A stretch of DNA of 64,000 bases from assembly GCF_029525575.1 (NCBI RefSeq), contig NZ_JAPDIA010000001.1, positions 372,001 through 436,000 on the forward strand, given 5' to 3'. Made by a program: the position numbers and the translations under genes. The stretch's first letter is position 1; each line of letters starts with the position of its first letter. The notes below the pieces were generated by a model. That model was not told the DNA's origin, did no database searches, and was given only the letters and a program-made list of their open reading frames with translations. The stretch comes from Cohnella rhizosphaerae (GTDB lineage Bacteria > Bacillota > Bacilli > Paenibacillales > Paenibacillaceae). Positions 9,240 through 18,994 of this stretch are shown here, piece by piece.

Positions 9240-10988
9240 TCAGCCCTCTCTGTAAGCGGTCGGCGTGCGGCCGGTACGCTGCTTGAACATCGACGCGAAG
9301 TATTTCTGATTCGGCAGTCCGCACATGGACGCGACATCGCGGATTTTGAGCGTGGTCTTACGAAGCAGGAATTTGGCTCTCGCGATCCGCAGATCCGTGA
9401 CATAGTCGGACAGATTCACGCCCGTCTCCCGCTTGAAAACGTCGGACAAATACTTCGGATGCAAATAAACTTCGCCGGCGAGATACCTCAGCGAGACGTC
9501 CCGTTCGAGCGACTGCGCGATCAGCGCCTTGACGTGCCGGATAAGCAGGCGCTCCCTGCCGGCGTCGTCTCCTTCGGCAGGCTCGCGCAGACTCGGGCGA
9601 TCGCCGGGCTCGCCGTCCGCCGACAGCCGGATCAACTCGCCCCCCCTCCTCAGCCTCAGCTCGACGGCGGTCGGCCCTCCCGTCAGTCGGAGCCGCAGGA
9701 AGACCAGCTCGTCCAGAATGATTTTGGCTGCCGCGCCTTCCGAGCAGAATTCGACTTCGCATCCGCTCAGATCGTCCCAATAAGCGAGCCCGAACGGCAT
9801 CGGCGGCGCATGGCCGATCTCGAAGGTCATGACGATGCGGTCTGCCGTCTTTTCATAGCCGCGTACGAACACCTGCGGTCCCCGGGCATCGAACGTATCG
9901 TCGTGCATGCCGGTCCTGCCCACGTAGCTGCGCAGGCGGCGAGGTGCGCATTCTCCGTCCGCGAATGCCAGCTGGCAGTCCTTGTCGTAGTATAGAAACG
10001 TTTTCGGCCACGGTCCCGCCGCCGTCCCGCCCAGCGTCACTGTATATTCGTTTGTCTGCGGCCGTCCGCCGGCATCTCTCGCGAGCATGTAAGAAGGCGC
10101 AGTCTCGGCGTTGGCTCCGCCGTACATCCCGATCGCGCGAGGCACGGTCGTCAGCGTGACGGAGCAGCTCGCGACGTAAGCGAAAAAGAGATCCAGCATG
10201 CCAGCGCACGCCTCGACATGCTCGGCAGGAAATACGGCGAACCGTTCGGTAAACTCCATTTCGTGCGCCTCCTGCTGCTGCAGGAAAAACACCTGATCGT
10301 TGTGCGCCGTATTTTCCAGATAGACGTCGAACAGGCGCTTCCAATATTCCACGTTCCCGCCGTCGCAGAGGCCCGCCCGCAGCACGTCGTTCGGATCCGT
10401 CGAATAAATAACCGGACAGCCCGAGTGGAAGGTTGCGTTCAGATCGCGGACCGTCCATTCGCAGGCGACGATCCTCCCCTTGCCGGGGTGCGGCGCCTTG
10501 TAGCGAGCGGGATCGACATACCATGAGCCCCACGGAATGCCGTTGTGCGTAATGCCGTCCCACCATACCTGCTCCCAGCAATAACCCCACATGCCGCTGA
10601 AATCCAGCTCCTCGAGCGCTTCAATCACTTCGTTATAAATCTTGCCGCGCGCCGCGACCTTGGTGCGGACCCAGGGGAACGCCTCGCGCACGATACGCCA
10701 GTCTTCCTCCAGCCGCCGCTTGAACGCTTCCTTGTCGGCCCCCGCATCCTCGATAAAAAACGGCGTTTGCAAAATGACATCGTCCCCGAATTCGGCGTGC
10801 CAGGCGGCGATCCGCTCCCGAAGGACCGGCACGGACCGGCCATTGACGATCCAGGTGACCGGGATGCCGTGCTTGTGCGCCAGCGCGGCCGTCCGGTCGA
10901 TGCCATCTACGGCGACCCCATGACCCCAAGGCGTATCGTAGTGCGCGGCGTAGCTGACGAATGTGTAAATCAGGTTTTGCGGTTTCAC
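9240..10988 (-). CDS. AraC-type regulator with N-terminal deacetylase-like barrel
   Basis: 582 residues. The C-terminal 110 residues are a clear AraC double helix-turn-helix (LRYLAGEVYLHPKYLSDVFK, then IRDVASMCGLPNQKYFASMF). The N-terminal 280 residues resemble a polysaccharide-deacetylase/GH57-like (beta/alpha) barrel (IDRTAALAHKHGIPVTWIVN), with a beta-rich middle part. The likely start is GTG at 10988 behind AAGGAGG; the ATG two bases earlier leads straight to a stop. Because of a frameshift in the upstream binding-protein gene, the two appear as one long open frame, which is an artefact. As last gene of the transporter operon it may be a cytoplasmic oligosaccharide sensor. Confidence 0.8.
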   Translation of the reverse strand: MKPQNLIYTFVSYAAHYDTPWGHGVAVDGIDRTAALAHKHGIPVTWIVNGRSVPVLRERIAAWHAEFGDDVILQTPFFIEDAGADKEAFKRRLEEDWRIVREAFPWVRTKVAARGKIYNEVIEALEELDFSGMWGYCWEQVWWDGITHNGIPWGSWYVDPARYKAPHPGKGRIVACEWTVRDLNATFHSGCPVIYSTDPNDVLRAGLCDGGNVEYWKRLFDVYLENTAHNDQVFFLQQQEAHEMEFTERFAVFPAEHVEACAGMLDLFFAYVASCSVTLTTVPRAIGMYGGANAETAPSYMLARDAGGRPQTNEYTVTLGGTAAGPWPKTFLYYDKDCQLAFADGECAPRRLRSYVGRTGMHDDTFDARGPQVFVRGYEKTADRIVMTFEIGHAPPMPFGLAYWDDLSGCEVEFCSEGAAAKIILDELVFLRLRLTGGPTAVELRLRRGGELIRLSADGEPGDRPSLREPAEGDDAGRERLLIRHVKALIAQSLERDVSLRYLAGEVYLHPKYLSDVFKRETGVNLSDYVTDLRIARAKFLLRKTTLKIRDVASMCGLPNQKYFASMFKQRTGRTPTAYREG

Positions 10989-11101
10989 ATGCGTTTCCTC
11001 CTTGCGGCGAATGATGTTTTTTCCCTCAACGGACGGACAGAGCGTCCCGGGATTCGGGCGCTCTGCCGCTTCATGCCTTTCGCGTCTAAGCGGGACGCGG
11101 C

Positions 11102-12720
11102 TTACTTTTTTGTTTTCCGCACGCCAGGCGTCGATTTGCTTTTGCAGCTCGGCCTGGACCTTCTCGATGCCTGCGCTCTTCAGCTTGGCGTTGCGTTCGT
11201 CGAGCAGCTTTTCCGGATTTTTGACGGCGCCGGTAAAGATCGACTGATACTCGGTAACGACGGCGGTCATTTGCGTGATCTCGTTTTTCACGTTCGTCTC
11301 GTCGAAGACGAAACCCATGAGCGGGAAGCGCTTCGCTTCGTTGTTGAACTTCTCCCAGCTCGTATACAGATCGTCGGGCTGGCCGGGCTTCAGGTAGTTC
11401 AGCAGTTGGTTGCCGACGACCCACGACGTGCCGGGGTTGTAGCCGCTGTCGGCGATCGGCTCGATGCGGTTGTCGCCGACCTTTTTTATAGTGCTTGTCT
11501 TCGATGCCGTTGACGAACAGATTGATGACGTACGGATCGGTGTGCAGGTCGTTGAGCACCATCATCGCGCGGTCCGGATCCTTGGACGTGCGGGAGATCG
11601 CGAACATCGAGCCTGCGGCCAGATCCGTCGTGACGATCGGCTCTTCGACGACGTGGGACACGTAGTCGTACTTGCTGTCGGTGCCGAGCTTCATCTCGAT
11701 GTCGGCGCCCGGCTTCCAGGTCGCGGCCTGCACCCAGATCTTGCCTTCCTTTTGCAGGTCGTTGACGGTCGTCGTGCTCGTCGCCGCGTCGGCGTTGATA
11801 TAACCCTTTTCGTAAAAGCTGCGGAACAGGCCGACCTCCTGCTTGTTGATGTCCACGATCTCGGGATCGAGCACCGACTTGACCTTCATCTCGTCGGACG
11901 ATTTGTAGTCGAGCAGGAACATCGGCGTCTTCGCCGGCGCCGGGCCGATCGGCCGGTAGTTGCCGCGCGTCTCGTACATCATGAAGCCGCCGCCGAAGTT
12001 GCCGGAGCCGCCGGATACATAATAAGGAATGATGCCGGGCTCGCCGGCCTTGACCTTCGCCATCCAGGGCTCGAGGTCCGCCATCGTATTGATGCTGTCG
12101 ATCGGAATCTGGTACTTGTCGACGATGTCCTTACGGTAGGTGAGCGCCTTGCCCTGCGTGATCTCCTTGTTCGTCGGAATCGCGTACAGCTTGCCTTTAA
12201 GGCGCGGCGCCTCGAGATAGAGCGGGTTCAGCCGGTCCTTGATGCCCTGTCCGTACTTCGCGAGCAAATCGTCCAGCTCGATGAAGGCGCCCTTGGAAAC
12301 GTTGCCGAAGAAATTCAGCCAGGAAGCCGTGAAGACGAGGTCCATCTTTTCCCCGGTATTCATCATCAGCTCGGTGCGGTTCTTGTAGTCGCTCGAGGCG
12401 ATCGGCTGCAGCTTGACCGTCGCGTTGATCTTTTCCTTGAAATACGCGTTCAGCTTCGCCTCGACGAGCGCGTCGTCCGGCTGCGGCTTGCCGAAGTATA
12501 CGATCGACACCTCGTAAGGCGCGAGCTCGCTCGGCGCTGCGCTCTCGGACGGAGACGCGCTCGCCGAAGCGGATGCGCTGCTCGTCGCGGCGGAGCTTGC
12601 CGGAGGCGAGGAAGCCTCTTTGTCGTTGCCGCTGCCGCCGGCGCAAGCCTGCAGCATCGAGGCGAAGGCGAAGACGAGCGCCAATGCCGGAACGTGCTTT
12701 TTCGTTTTTTTCATGCTCAT
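11102..12720 (-). CDS. Extracellular sugar-binding lipoprotein of an ABC importer (two frameshifts)
   Basis: Restored length about 538 residues. A lipoprotein signal (ALALVFAFASMLQAC) is followed by a Ser/Ala linker and a large LplA-type (family 1) solute-binding domain starting YEVSIVYFGKPQPDD. Two six-base runs (11482-11487 and 11106-11111) are each one base too long. After correction the protein continues from HYKK into VGDNRIEPIADSGYNP and stops at 11102. It follows two permease genes and lacks an ATPase neighbour; such importers usually share an MsmK-type ATPase. It presumably delivers oligosaccharides made by the nearby GH9/PL8 enzymes. Confidence 0.88.
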
Positions 12721-12830
12721 TGCGCGTAACCCTCCTGATATTTAATACAGATTATATAGATCGGCCTGGATTCGGCATAGCGAGCTTGCCTGCGGCCGGG
12801 ACTACCGATAGGGATGCTGCGGACATCGGA

Positions 12831-13744
12831 TCAGCCTTTGACGGCGCCGATCGTAAGCCCTTTCACGAAGTATTTTTGAAAAAAGGGATACACGAGCAGG
12901 ATCGGACCCATGCCGACGACCGCCATCGCCATTTGCAGCGACTCGTTCGGAAGATCTCGCATCAGCTCCGGATTTTGCGCCGCCAGCTGCACGTTTTCCC
13001 GCAAATACTGGATGTCGTTGAGCACGCGGATCATGAGGAACTGTACGGGGTACTTGTCTTCCGCCCGGATGAACAGCAGCGCGTTGAACCAGTCGTTCCA
13101 GAACAGGATCGTGCTGAACAGCGCCATCGTCGCCATGACCGGGAGCGAGAGCGGCAGAACGATCCGGATGAAGATCCGCAGCTCCCCCCGCGCCGTCGAT
13201 TCTGGCCGACTCGATGAGGGCGGGATGAATCGTCGTCTGGAAAAAGGTTCGCATGATGATGACGTTAAACGGGACGATGAGCAGCGGAAGCATAAGCGAC
13301 AGATAGTTGTCCAGCAGCCCGAGTCCCTGCGTGAACACGATGTACTTGCTCACGATGCCGCCGCTGAACAGCATCGTGAAAAACAAAAAAGAAGGTGAAA
13401 AACGGACGCAGCGGATAGTCCTGGCGGGAGATTGGGTAGGCGTACAGCGCCATCAGCAGCACGCTGAGCAAGGTGCCTGCGGCTGTGATGCCGACGCTGA
13501 CGCCGTAAGCGCGCAAGATCGTGCCGTAATCCTTGAACAGGCTCTCATAGGCGATGAGCGACCACTTGGCGGGGAAAAAGCTGTAGCCCCGGCTCAGCAA
13601 GGAATCGTTGTGCGTGAACGAAACGACGATGACCAGGACGACGGGCAGCACGCAGGCCAGCGCCAAGACGATGAAGCCGCCGTTCAGTGCGAAGTTGGTG
13701 AGCGGCGAGATCGTATTCTCGCGGCGGCTCGCGGTTTTCAGCAT
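12831..13744 (-). CDS. Carbohydrate ABC permease, YtcP/LplC type (two frameshifts)
   Basis: Restored length about 303 residues with six membrane helices. The permease loop (EAA-like) reads ESARIDGAGELRIFIRIVLP once one base is removed from the six C's at 13184-13189. A second correction at the six A's at 13385-13390 joins PFFTFFLFFTMLFSGG. The end KYFVKGLTIGAVKG is typical of this permease class. The ATG at 13744 follows GAGGTGA. It partners the LplB-type permease 27 bp upstream. Confidence 0.9.
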
Positions 13745-13770
13745 AGCTAAAGTTCACCTCGGAATTTTTA

Positions 13771-14697
13771 CTAGAAGAGGGCTTGATCCTTGTCGATCTT
13801 GCGTACCGACGCGTTGGTCAGCAGCACGAGCGCGAAGCCGAGCACGGATTGGACGAGCGCCGCCGCGGACGACATGCCGATGTCGTTAAGCTCCTTCAGC
13901 GCGCGATAGACGTAGGTATCGACCGTGTCGGTGACCGGGTAGAGCGGCCCCGAATTCATCGGCACCTGGTAGAAAAGGCCGAAGTCGGAGTTGAACACAT
14001 GGCCCATGTTCAGGATCGTGATAATGATGATGACCGGCCGGATCGTGGGCAGCGTGATGTGGAAAATCTGCCGCCACTTCGACGCGCCGTCGATAACGGC
14101 GGCCTCGTAATACTCGGGATCGATGCCCGCGATGGCCGCGATGTAGATGACGGCGCCGATGCCGACGCCTTTCCAGGCGCTGACGATCGTCAGGATGTAG
14201 GGCCAGTACGCCGTCTCCGAGTACCAGAAGACGCGCTCCATGCCCAGCCATTCGACGACCGTGTGGTTGAGCAGGCCTTTCTCCGGATTGAGGAATCCGT
14301 ATACGAGATAGCTCACGACGACCATAGAGAGGAAGTACGGCATGATCAGGAAGGTCTGATAGGTTTTCGCCAACAAGCGGCTGCGGATCTCGTTGATCGC
14401 GACGGCGATCGCCACGGACAGCAGCAGGTTAACGATCATGAAGACGAGGCTGTACGACACCGTATTGCGCGCGATCCGCCAGATCGAGCCCGAGGTGAAC
14501 AGGAACTCGAAGTTGTCTATGCCGACCCACGGGCTTTTCCAGATGCCGTCGATATAGTTGATGTTCTTGAAGGCGATGAACACGCCGAACATCGGCAGGT
14601 AATTGTTCAGGACGAGCACCGCCAGGGCGGGCACCATCATCAAGGTCAGATACCTGTACTTCCAAAAGAGCTTCCATCGTGCGTGCAACGGCGTCAC
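13771..14697 (-). CDS. Carbohydrate ABC permease, LplB type
   Basis: 308 residues, six predicted membrane helices, opening KLFWKYRYLTLMMVPALAVL. The EAA loop for ATPase contact is YYEAAVIDGASKWRQIFHIT. The frame is intact. The GTG at 14697 lies only about one base from AAGGA, so the TTG at 14688, better spaced, is the more likely start. It is the first gene of the operon LplB, YtcP, binding protein, AraC fusion. A 51-bp tandem array lies upstream. Confidence 0.92.
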   Translation of the reverse strand: MTPLHARWKLFWKYRYLTLMMVPALAVLVLNNYLPMFGVFIAFKNINYIDGIWKSPWVGIDNFEFLFTSGSIWRIARNTVSYSLVFMIVNLLLSVAIAVAINEIRSRLLAKTYQTFLIMPYFLSMVVVSYLVYGFLNPEKGLLNHTVVEWLGMERVFWYSETAYWPYILTIVSAWKGVGIGAVIYIAAIAGIDPEYYEAAVIDGASKWRQIFHITLPTIRPVIIIITILNMGHVFNSDFGLFYQVPMNSGPLYPVTDTVDTYVYRALKELNDIGMSSAAALVQSVLGFALVLLTNASVRKIDKDQALF

Positions 14698-14819
14698 ATC
14701 CTTTCTGTGACTTCAGTATAGAATGGGGGGGCCGCGGCGGGCGATGATGTATTCCTGTCAGAGTGTGATGTAAAATGAGGTGCCTGTCGGGGAGCGGATC
14801 AGCGAAAATACAGACTGGC

Positions 14820-15295
14820 GGTTGGGGGGCGGGCGCGCTGTGGGTGCGCGTTCGTTGTTTCTGGATGGGACTTGTTTAGCGAGGTTTGGGGCGGGCGCGC
14901 GCTCGTTGTTCCTGGATGGGACTTGTTGGTGAAGTTGGGGGGCGGGCGCGCGCTTGTTGTTCCTGGATGGGACTTGTTTGGTGAAGTCAGGTGTGGGCGC
15001 GCGCTCGTTGTTTCTGGATGGGACTTGTTTGGCGAGGTTGGGGGCGGGCGCGCGCTTGTTGTTCCTGGATGGGACTTGTTTAGCGAGGTTGGGGACGGGC
15101 GCGCGCTTGTTGTTCCCGGATGGGACTTGTTTAGCGAGGTTGGGGGCGGGCGCGCGCTCGTTGTTCCTGGATGGGACTTGTTTAGCGAAGTTGGGAGCGG
15201 GCGCGCGCTTGTTGTTCCCGGATGGGACTTGTTTGGCGAGGTTGGGGGGCGGGCGCGCGCTTGTTGTTCCTGGATGGGACTTGTTTGGTTGGTCC
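14820..15295. repeat. Nine-copy 51-bp tandem array
   Basis: The core CTGGATGGGACTTG (or CCGGATGGG...) recurs at 14861, 14912, 14963, 15014, 15065, 15116, 15167, 15218 and 15270: seven steps of exactly 51 and one of 52. Each unit also holds a GC-rich half with GGGCGGGCGCGCGC. As 51 is a multiple of three and the unit lacks stops in some frames, long open frames with a 17-residue period appear on both strands; I do not call these genes. It fills the gap between the transporter operon and the sensor kinase. Confidence 0.95.
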
Positions 15296-15380
15296 GGTAA
15301 AGGAGGACGCGCCACGATGAATAGGTCCGCTGTTGAACTTCTTTCTTTGGCGGAACGTCCGATGGCGTCCTCCGCTCCCG

Positions 15381-17117
15381 CTAATCGTTCCCGGCCCGCG
15401 CCGGAATCGTGACGACCGCACGCAGTCCGTTCCCCTCGGGACGCTCGTAGCTCAGTCCGTAGGCTTCGCCGAAGTGAAGCCGCACGCGCTCGTGCACATT
15501 CCGGATGCCGTAGCCCTTGTCACGCTCCTCGCCGCTCAGGATACGGTCCAGCCGCTCCATGTCCACCGGCAGGAAGCCGTTATCCTCCACCTCCAGCCGG
15601 ATGTCGTCTCCGACCCTCCGCGCGCGGATGACGATCAGTCCCTCGCCGTCCATGCTGCTCACGCTGTGAAAGATCGCGTTTTCCACGAGCGGCTGAAGAA
15701 TGACCTTGGGCGACATGAAGGACATCGCTCCTTCATCCACCTCCCAGCGCGCCTCGAACGTGTCCGGATACCGCTTCATCTGCAGCCGGCAGTAGGCCTG
15801 CGCATGCTCGAGCTCCTCGCCGATCGGGATCTCCGTCTTGCCCTTGCTGAGGCCGATCCGCAGCAGCTTGGACAAATCCTTGACCATGTCGCCGACGCCG
15901 GAATTGCCGCTGTCGAGCGCGTACCAGTAGATCGAGTCCAGCGTGTTGTACAGCAAATGGGGCGTAATTTGCGAATGAAGCGCGGCGAGCTCGTTTTCCC
16001 GCTGCTGAATCTTGATGACGTAGTTTTCCTCGATCGAGCGGTCCAGCCGGTCCGTCATCTTCAGGAAGGCGCCGTAAAGAATGCCGAACTCGTCGCCGCG
16101 CAGCAAGCCTTCGTCGGCCTCCAGCCGCTTGCCCGGCTCGTAGATCCGCGTGATCTTCGTCAGACGGACGAGCGGACGCACGACGATCCGCAGCAAATAA
16201 AGGACGAAGGCGAACACGCACAGCAGGTAAATCGCCGAGGCGGCCATGATGATCCATTGAAAGGCGGTCCGCCTGTCGGCGACGGCCCCCAGCGGGATCT
16301 GGTAGACCAACCGGGTGCCGAACGCGGAGCGTCTGGAAAAAGCGTAAAGCAGCTCCTCGCCGCCGCGCTTGTCATAAAAGTAGCCTTCCGTCTCGCCCCT
16401 CAGCCGATCGGGCATCCCTCTCATATCGAGCGGCTCTTCTCCGACCCGGATGAGCTGCTCGCCCGAATCGTTGAACAGATAGATGCCCGCATCGTCCGCC
16501 AGTCCGACCGAGACGAGATCGCGCTTAAGCAGCGCCTCCAGCTTCGACACGACCAGGAAACCGAGCGTGTCGTCGTACGCTTTCGGATTCAGTACGGCGC
16601 GGACGAGGCTGACGGTAGGCGCGCCGCCGTCCGTCGACAACGGGAGCAGCGTCGCCCCGCCCTTCTCCTTCAGCGCGCGTGCGGCCCAATCCGGCAGCGC
16701 GGCCGTATCCCAGGTTATATACTTGAAGCCGCGGGTTTTGTTGGACAGGTCGAACGGCGCGCTTTTCCCCTCCTTGTTCGTCATATAAAGGGAATATTCC
16801 GTGCCGTCGGACGACCATCGTTCCAGGACGGCGTCCGCTTCCCGCATTTGGCCCAGCGTCTCGATGTTGGTCCAGAACCGGTATTGCCCGTCGTCGCTGA
16901 AAAAGTGGGTATCCAGCAAGGTGACGGTTTTGTCGCTGACGGCGGACAGCGTCTTCTCCAGCGTGACGTGGTTTTGATTGACGAGCTGAAGCGTCGTAAG
17001 ACCGACCTCGCCGCGCATCGAGTCGGACGCCTTGTAAGCGGAGATCCAGCCGACGACGAGGAAGGGACAGACGATGAACAGCGCAAAAGCGATCGCGACT
17101 TTATATTTGAGCTTCAG
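15381..17117 (-). CDS. YesM-type sensor histidine kinase
   Basis: About 578 residues. An N-terminal membrane helix (KVAIAFALFIVCPFLVVGW), a large extracellular sensor region (about residues 40-280), a second helix (IIMAASAIYLLCVFAFVLYL), a HAMP-like linker, and a His_kinase domain with the phospho-His in ALHSQITPHLLYNTLD. The ATPase part has LQPLVENAIFH and GYGIRNVHERV. The first ATG in frame (17018) would cut off the first helix. Upstream coding continues in frame to a CTG at 17117 behind AGGGGAG, overlapping the regulator stop, so initiation there or a small sequence error is likely. It pairs with the regulator at 17114-18761. Confidence 0.9.
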   Translation of the reverse strand: MKLKYKVAIAFALFIVCPFLVVGWISAYKASDSMRGEVGLTTLQLVNQNHVTLEKTLSAVSDKTVTLLDTHFFSDDGQYRFWTNIETLGQMREADAVLERWSSDGTEYSLYMTNKEGKSAPFDLSNKTRGFKYITWDTAALPDWAARALKEKGGATLLPLSTDGGAPTVSLVRAVLNPKAYDDTLGFLVVSKLEALLKRDLVSVGLADDAGIYLFNDSGEQLIRVGEEPLDMRGMPDRLRGETEGYFYDKRGGEELLYAFSRRSAFGTRLVYQIPLGAVADRRTAFQWIIMAASAIYLLCVFAFVLYLLRIVVRPLVRLTKITRIYEPGKRLEADEGLLRGDEFGILYGAFLKMTDRLDRSIEENYVIKIQQRENELAALHSQITPHLLYNTLDSIYWYALDSGNSGVGDMVKDLSKLLRIGLSKGKTEIPIGEELEHAQAYCRLQMKRYPDTFEARWEVDEGAMSFMSPKVILQPLVENAIFHSVSSMDGEGLIVIRARRVGDDIRLEVEDNGFLPVDMERLDRILSGEERDKGYGIRNVHERVRLHFGEAYGLSYERPEGNGLRAVVTIPARAGND

Positions 17118-18761
17118 CCGTCGCTCCCCTGCCTTTCCTTGCGGTACTCCGCCGGACTTGATCCCGCGTACCGCTTGAACATCCGCCCGAAGTGCTCAGG
17201 CGATTCGTAGCCCACCGCATACGCGATCTCGTAGCGCTTTTTATCCGTCGTCTCGAGCATGCGCTTCGCTTCTTCGATTCGGAGCTCGGTGACGAAGTCC
17301 CACAGATTTTTCCCCGTCTCCCGCTTGAACAAGTAACTCAGATAAGCCGTGCTGAAATGGACCTCGCTCGCGATATCCTGAATCTTGAGCGCCGGATCGC
17401 GATAGCGTTCCCGGACGAAGCCGGCGATGCGCGCGAGAATGGAGCGGTCCCGTTCTTGCGTCAACTGCCCGAGCATCGCGGATATCTCTGGGATGTAGCC
17501 GGCGAGCGCCGTCAGCTTGCCTGCCGCGTCCAAGCCGCGGAAGTAAGCGTCCGGATCGAACCGCTGAAGCGAAATCCCGTTCGCCCGGCCTTGCTCGAGC
17601 AGCAAGCCGTAAAGCCGGTACGCCAGCATGCCGAAGTAGCTGTTGAACATCTCCGCTTCGTCCTGAAGTCCGACGAGCGCCTGCAGCAGCGCCGCCCCGG
17701 TTCCAGTCGGTCCGTTCTCTCCTCCGCCTGCCTTAAGCGACTGGGCAAAGGCATCCACCTGCGCGATCCAGGCGGCGATGCCGAGATTTTCCCGCGCCTT
17801 GCGGTCCTCGAAGTAGAACACGCGCTGTCCGGGATTCATATGCCGCCATTCCGCGGCGGCGTTCGCTTCGTCCATGAGCTTCGGCAGCATGAACACGTCC
17901 GCGTGAAGCGAGCTGATGCCTACCGTCGTCTCGACGTTCAAGTAGCTTTTCAGATTCATATGAATCATCTGTCCGATCAGGTGAAGCTGCGACGCGATGC
18001 CCGCGCCTCCCTCCTGCGGCTTCGGTTCGCCTATCCGAAGAATGGCGACGATCTCGTTGCCGTATCCGCTTAGCGAGAGTCCGCGCCATTCGCCCAGGCT
18101 TTCGTTCAATATATTGATGGAGGCATACTTGAGCAGCTTGCGACCTTGCAGCGCGATCTCTCTGTCGCTGAACCCCCCCGCGGCTGAGATCCGGCCGGAT
18201 CGAGACGACGCCGAACAGGCCCGCCGCCTCCTGCCCGCCAAGCAGTGCGGCCAATGCTTCGCCGTCCTTTGCTGGCAAATCGCCTTCGGTGACGAGCGCC
18301 GCGAGCAGCTCGCTCAAACCCGGCTGGCCCGCCTTCCCTGCGCCACCGCGCTGCGTCTCGGTCATTGCCAGCGACCGGCGGCCGATTGCCTCGTTCTCGC
18401 GCAGCACGCTGCCGACGACCCGAAGCAGGTCGTCGCGCTCGACCGGCTTGACGAGATAGTCCCGCGCGCCGAGCCGCAGCGATTTTTTGGCGAAGTCGAA
18501 CTTCTCGTGCGCCGAGATGACGATGACCGGCAGATGAGGCTGCTCCATGTAGATCGTCTCCATCAGCTCGATGCCGCTCATGCGGCTCATCTGAATATCC
18601 GTCAGGATCAGGTCGAACGTCTCCATCCGCAAGTAATCGATCGCTTCGAAGCCGTTCAGCGCCGTCTCCACATGCGCGATGTTCAGCTCCGAGCCGAGCA
18701 GGAAATTTTTGATGCCCGTGCTCACTCTCGGCTCGTCGTCGACGACCAGTATTTTGTGCAT
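17114..18761 (-). CDS. YesN/AraC-type response regulator (frameshift)
   Basis: Restored length about 548 residues. The receiver domain starts MHKILVVDDEPRVSTG, with phospho-Asp in DLILTDIQMSRMSG and Lys in DYLVKPVERDD. A long middle region follows, then a C-terminal AraC helix-turn-helix pair (IQDIASEVHFSTAYLSYLFK; YEIAYAVGYESPEHFGRMFK). The frame breaks at seven C's (18173-18179); one base fewer joins RPDLSRGGFSDREIALQ. With the adjacent YesM-type kinase it probably controls the carbohydrate genes on either side. Confidence 0.9.
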
Positions 18762-18994
18762 GTCCGCAGCCTCCTCGCTGTCCGCGCCGTCTCGTCCGCA
18801 TCGGACGATACTCCCGTCAGGTCTAGCCTAAGCCAGGACGCGGCGGCTGTCGATGATCTTTTTCTCGAAAGTCGTGACGTAAAATCATGCGCGAATAAAT
18901 CACAAGCGGGCGAGATTACATCCTCGTGCGCGTCGCGCGCCATGATTACGATAGCTTTGTAAGCGATTGCACAATAAGAATGGAGGCCTCGTTA

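Noticed and set aside
9240-11318. A 692-residue fusion of binding-protein end and AraC regulator
   Set aside because: Created by a run of six T's at 11106-11111 that hides the stop of the binding-protein gene; the regulator has its own ribosome site and GTG start.
14820-15295. CRISPR array
   Set aside because: Same reason: full-length tandem identity without unique spacers.
14758-15315. Long open frames on both strands with 17-residue repeats
   Set aside because: They arise from the 51-bp array, whose unit length is a multiple of three and lacks stops. No ribosome site and no sensible protein; one strand cannot be preferred.
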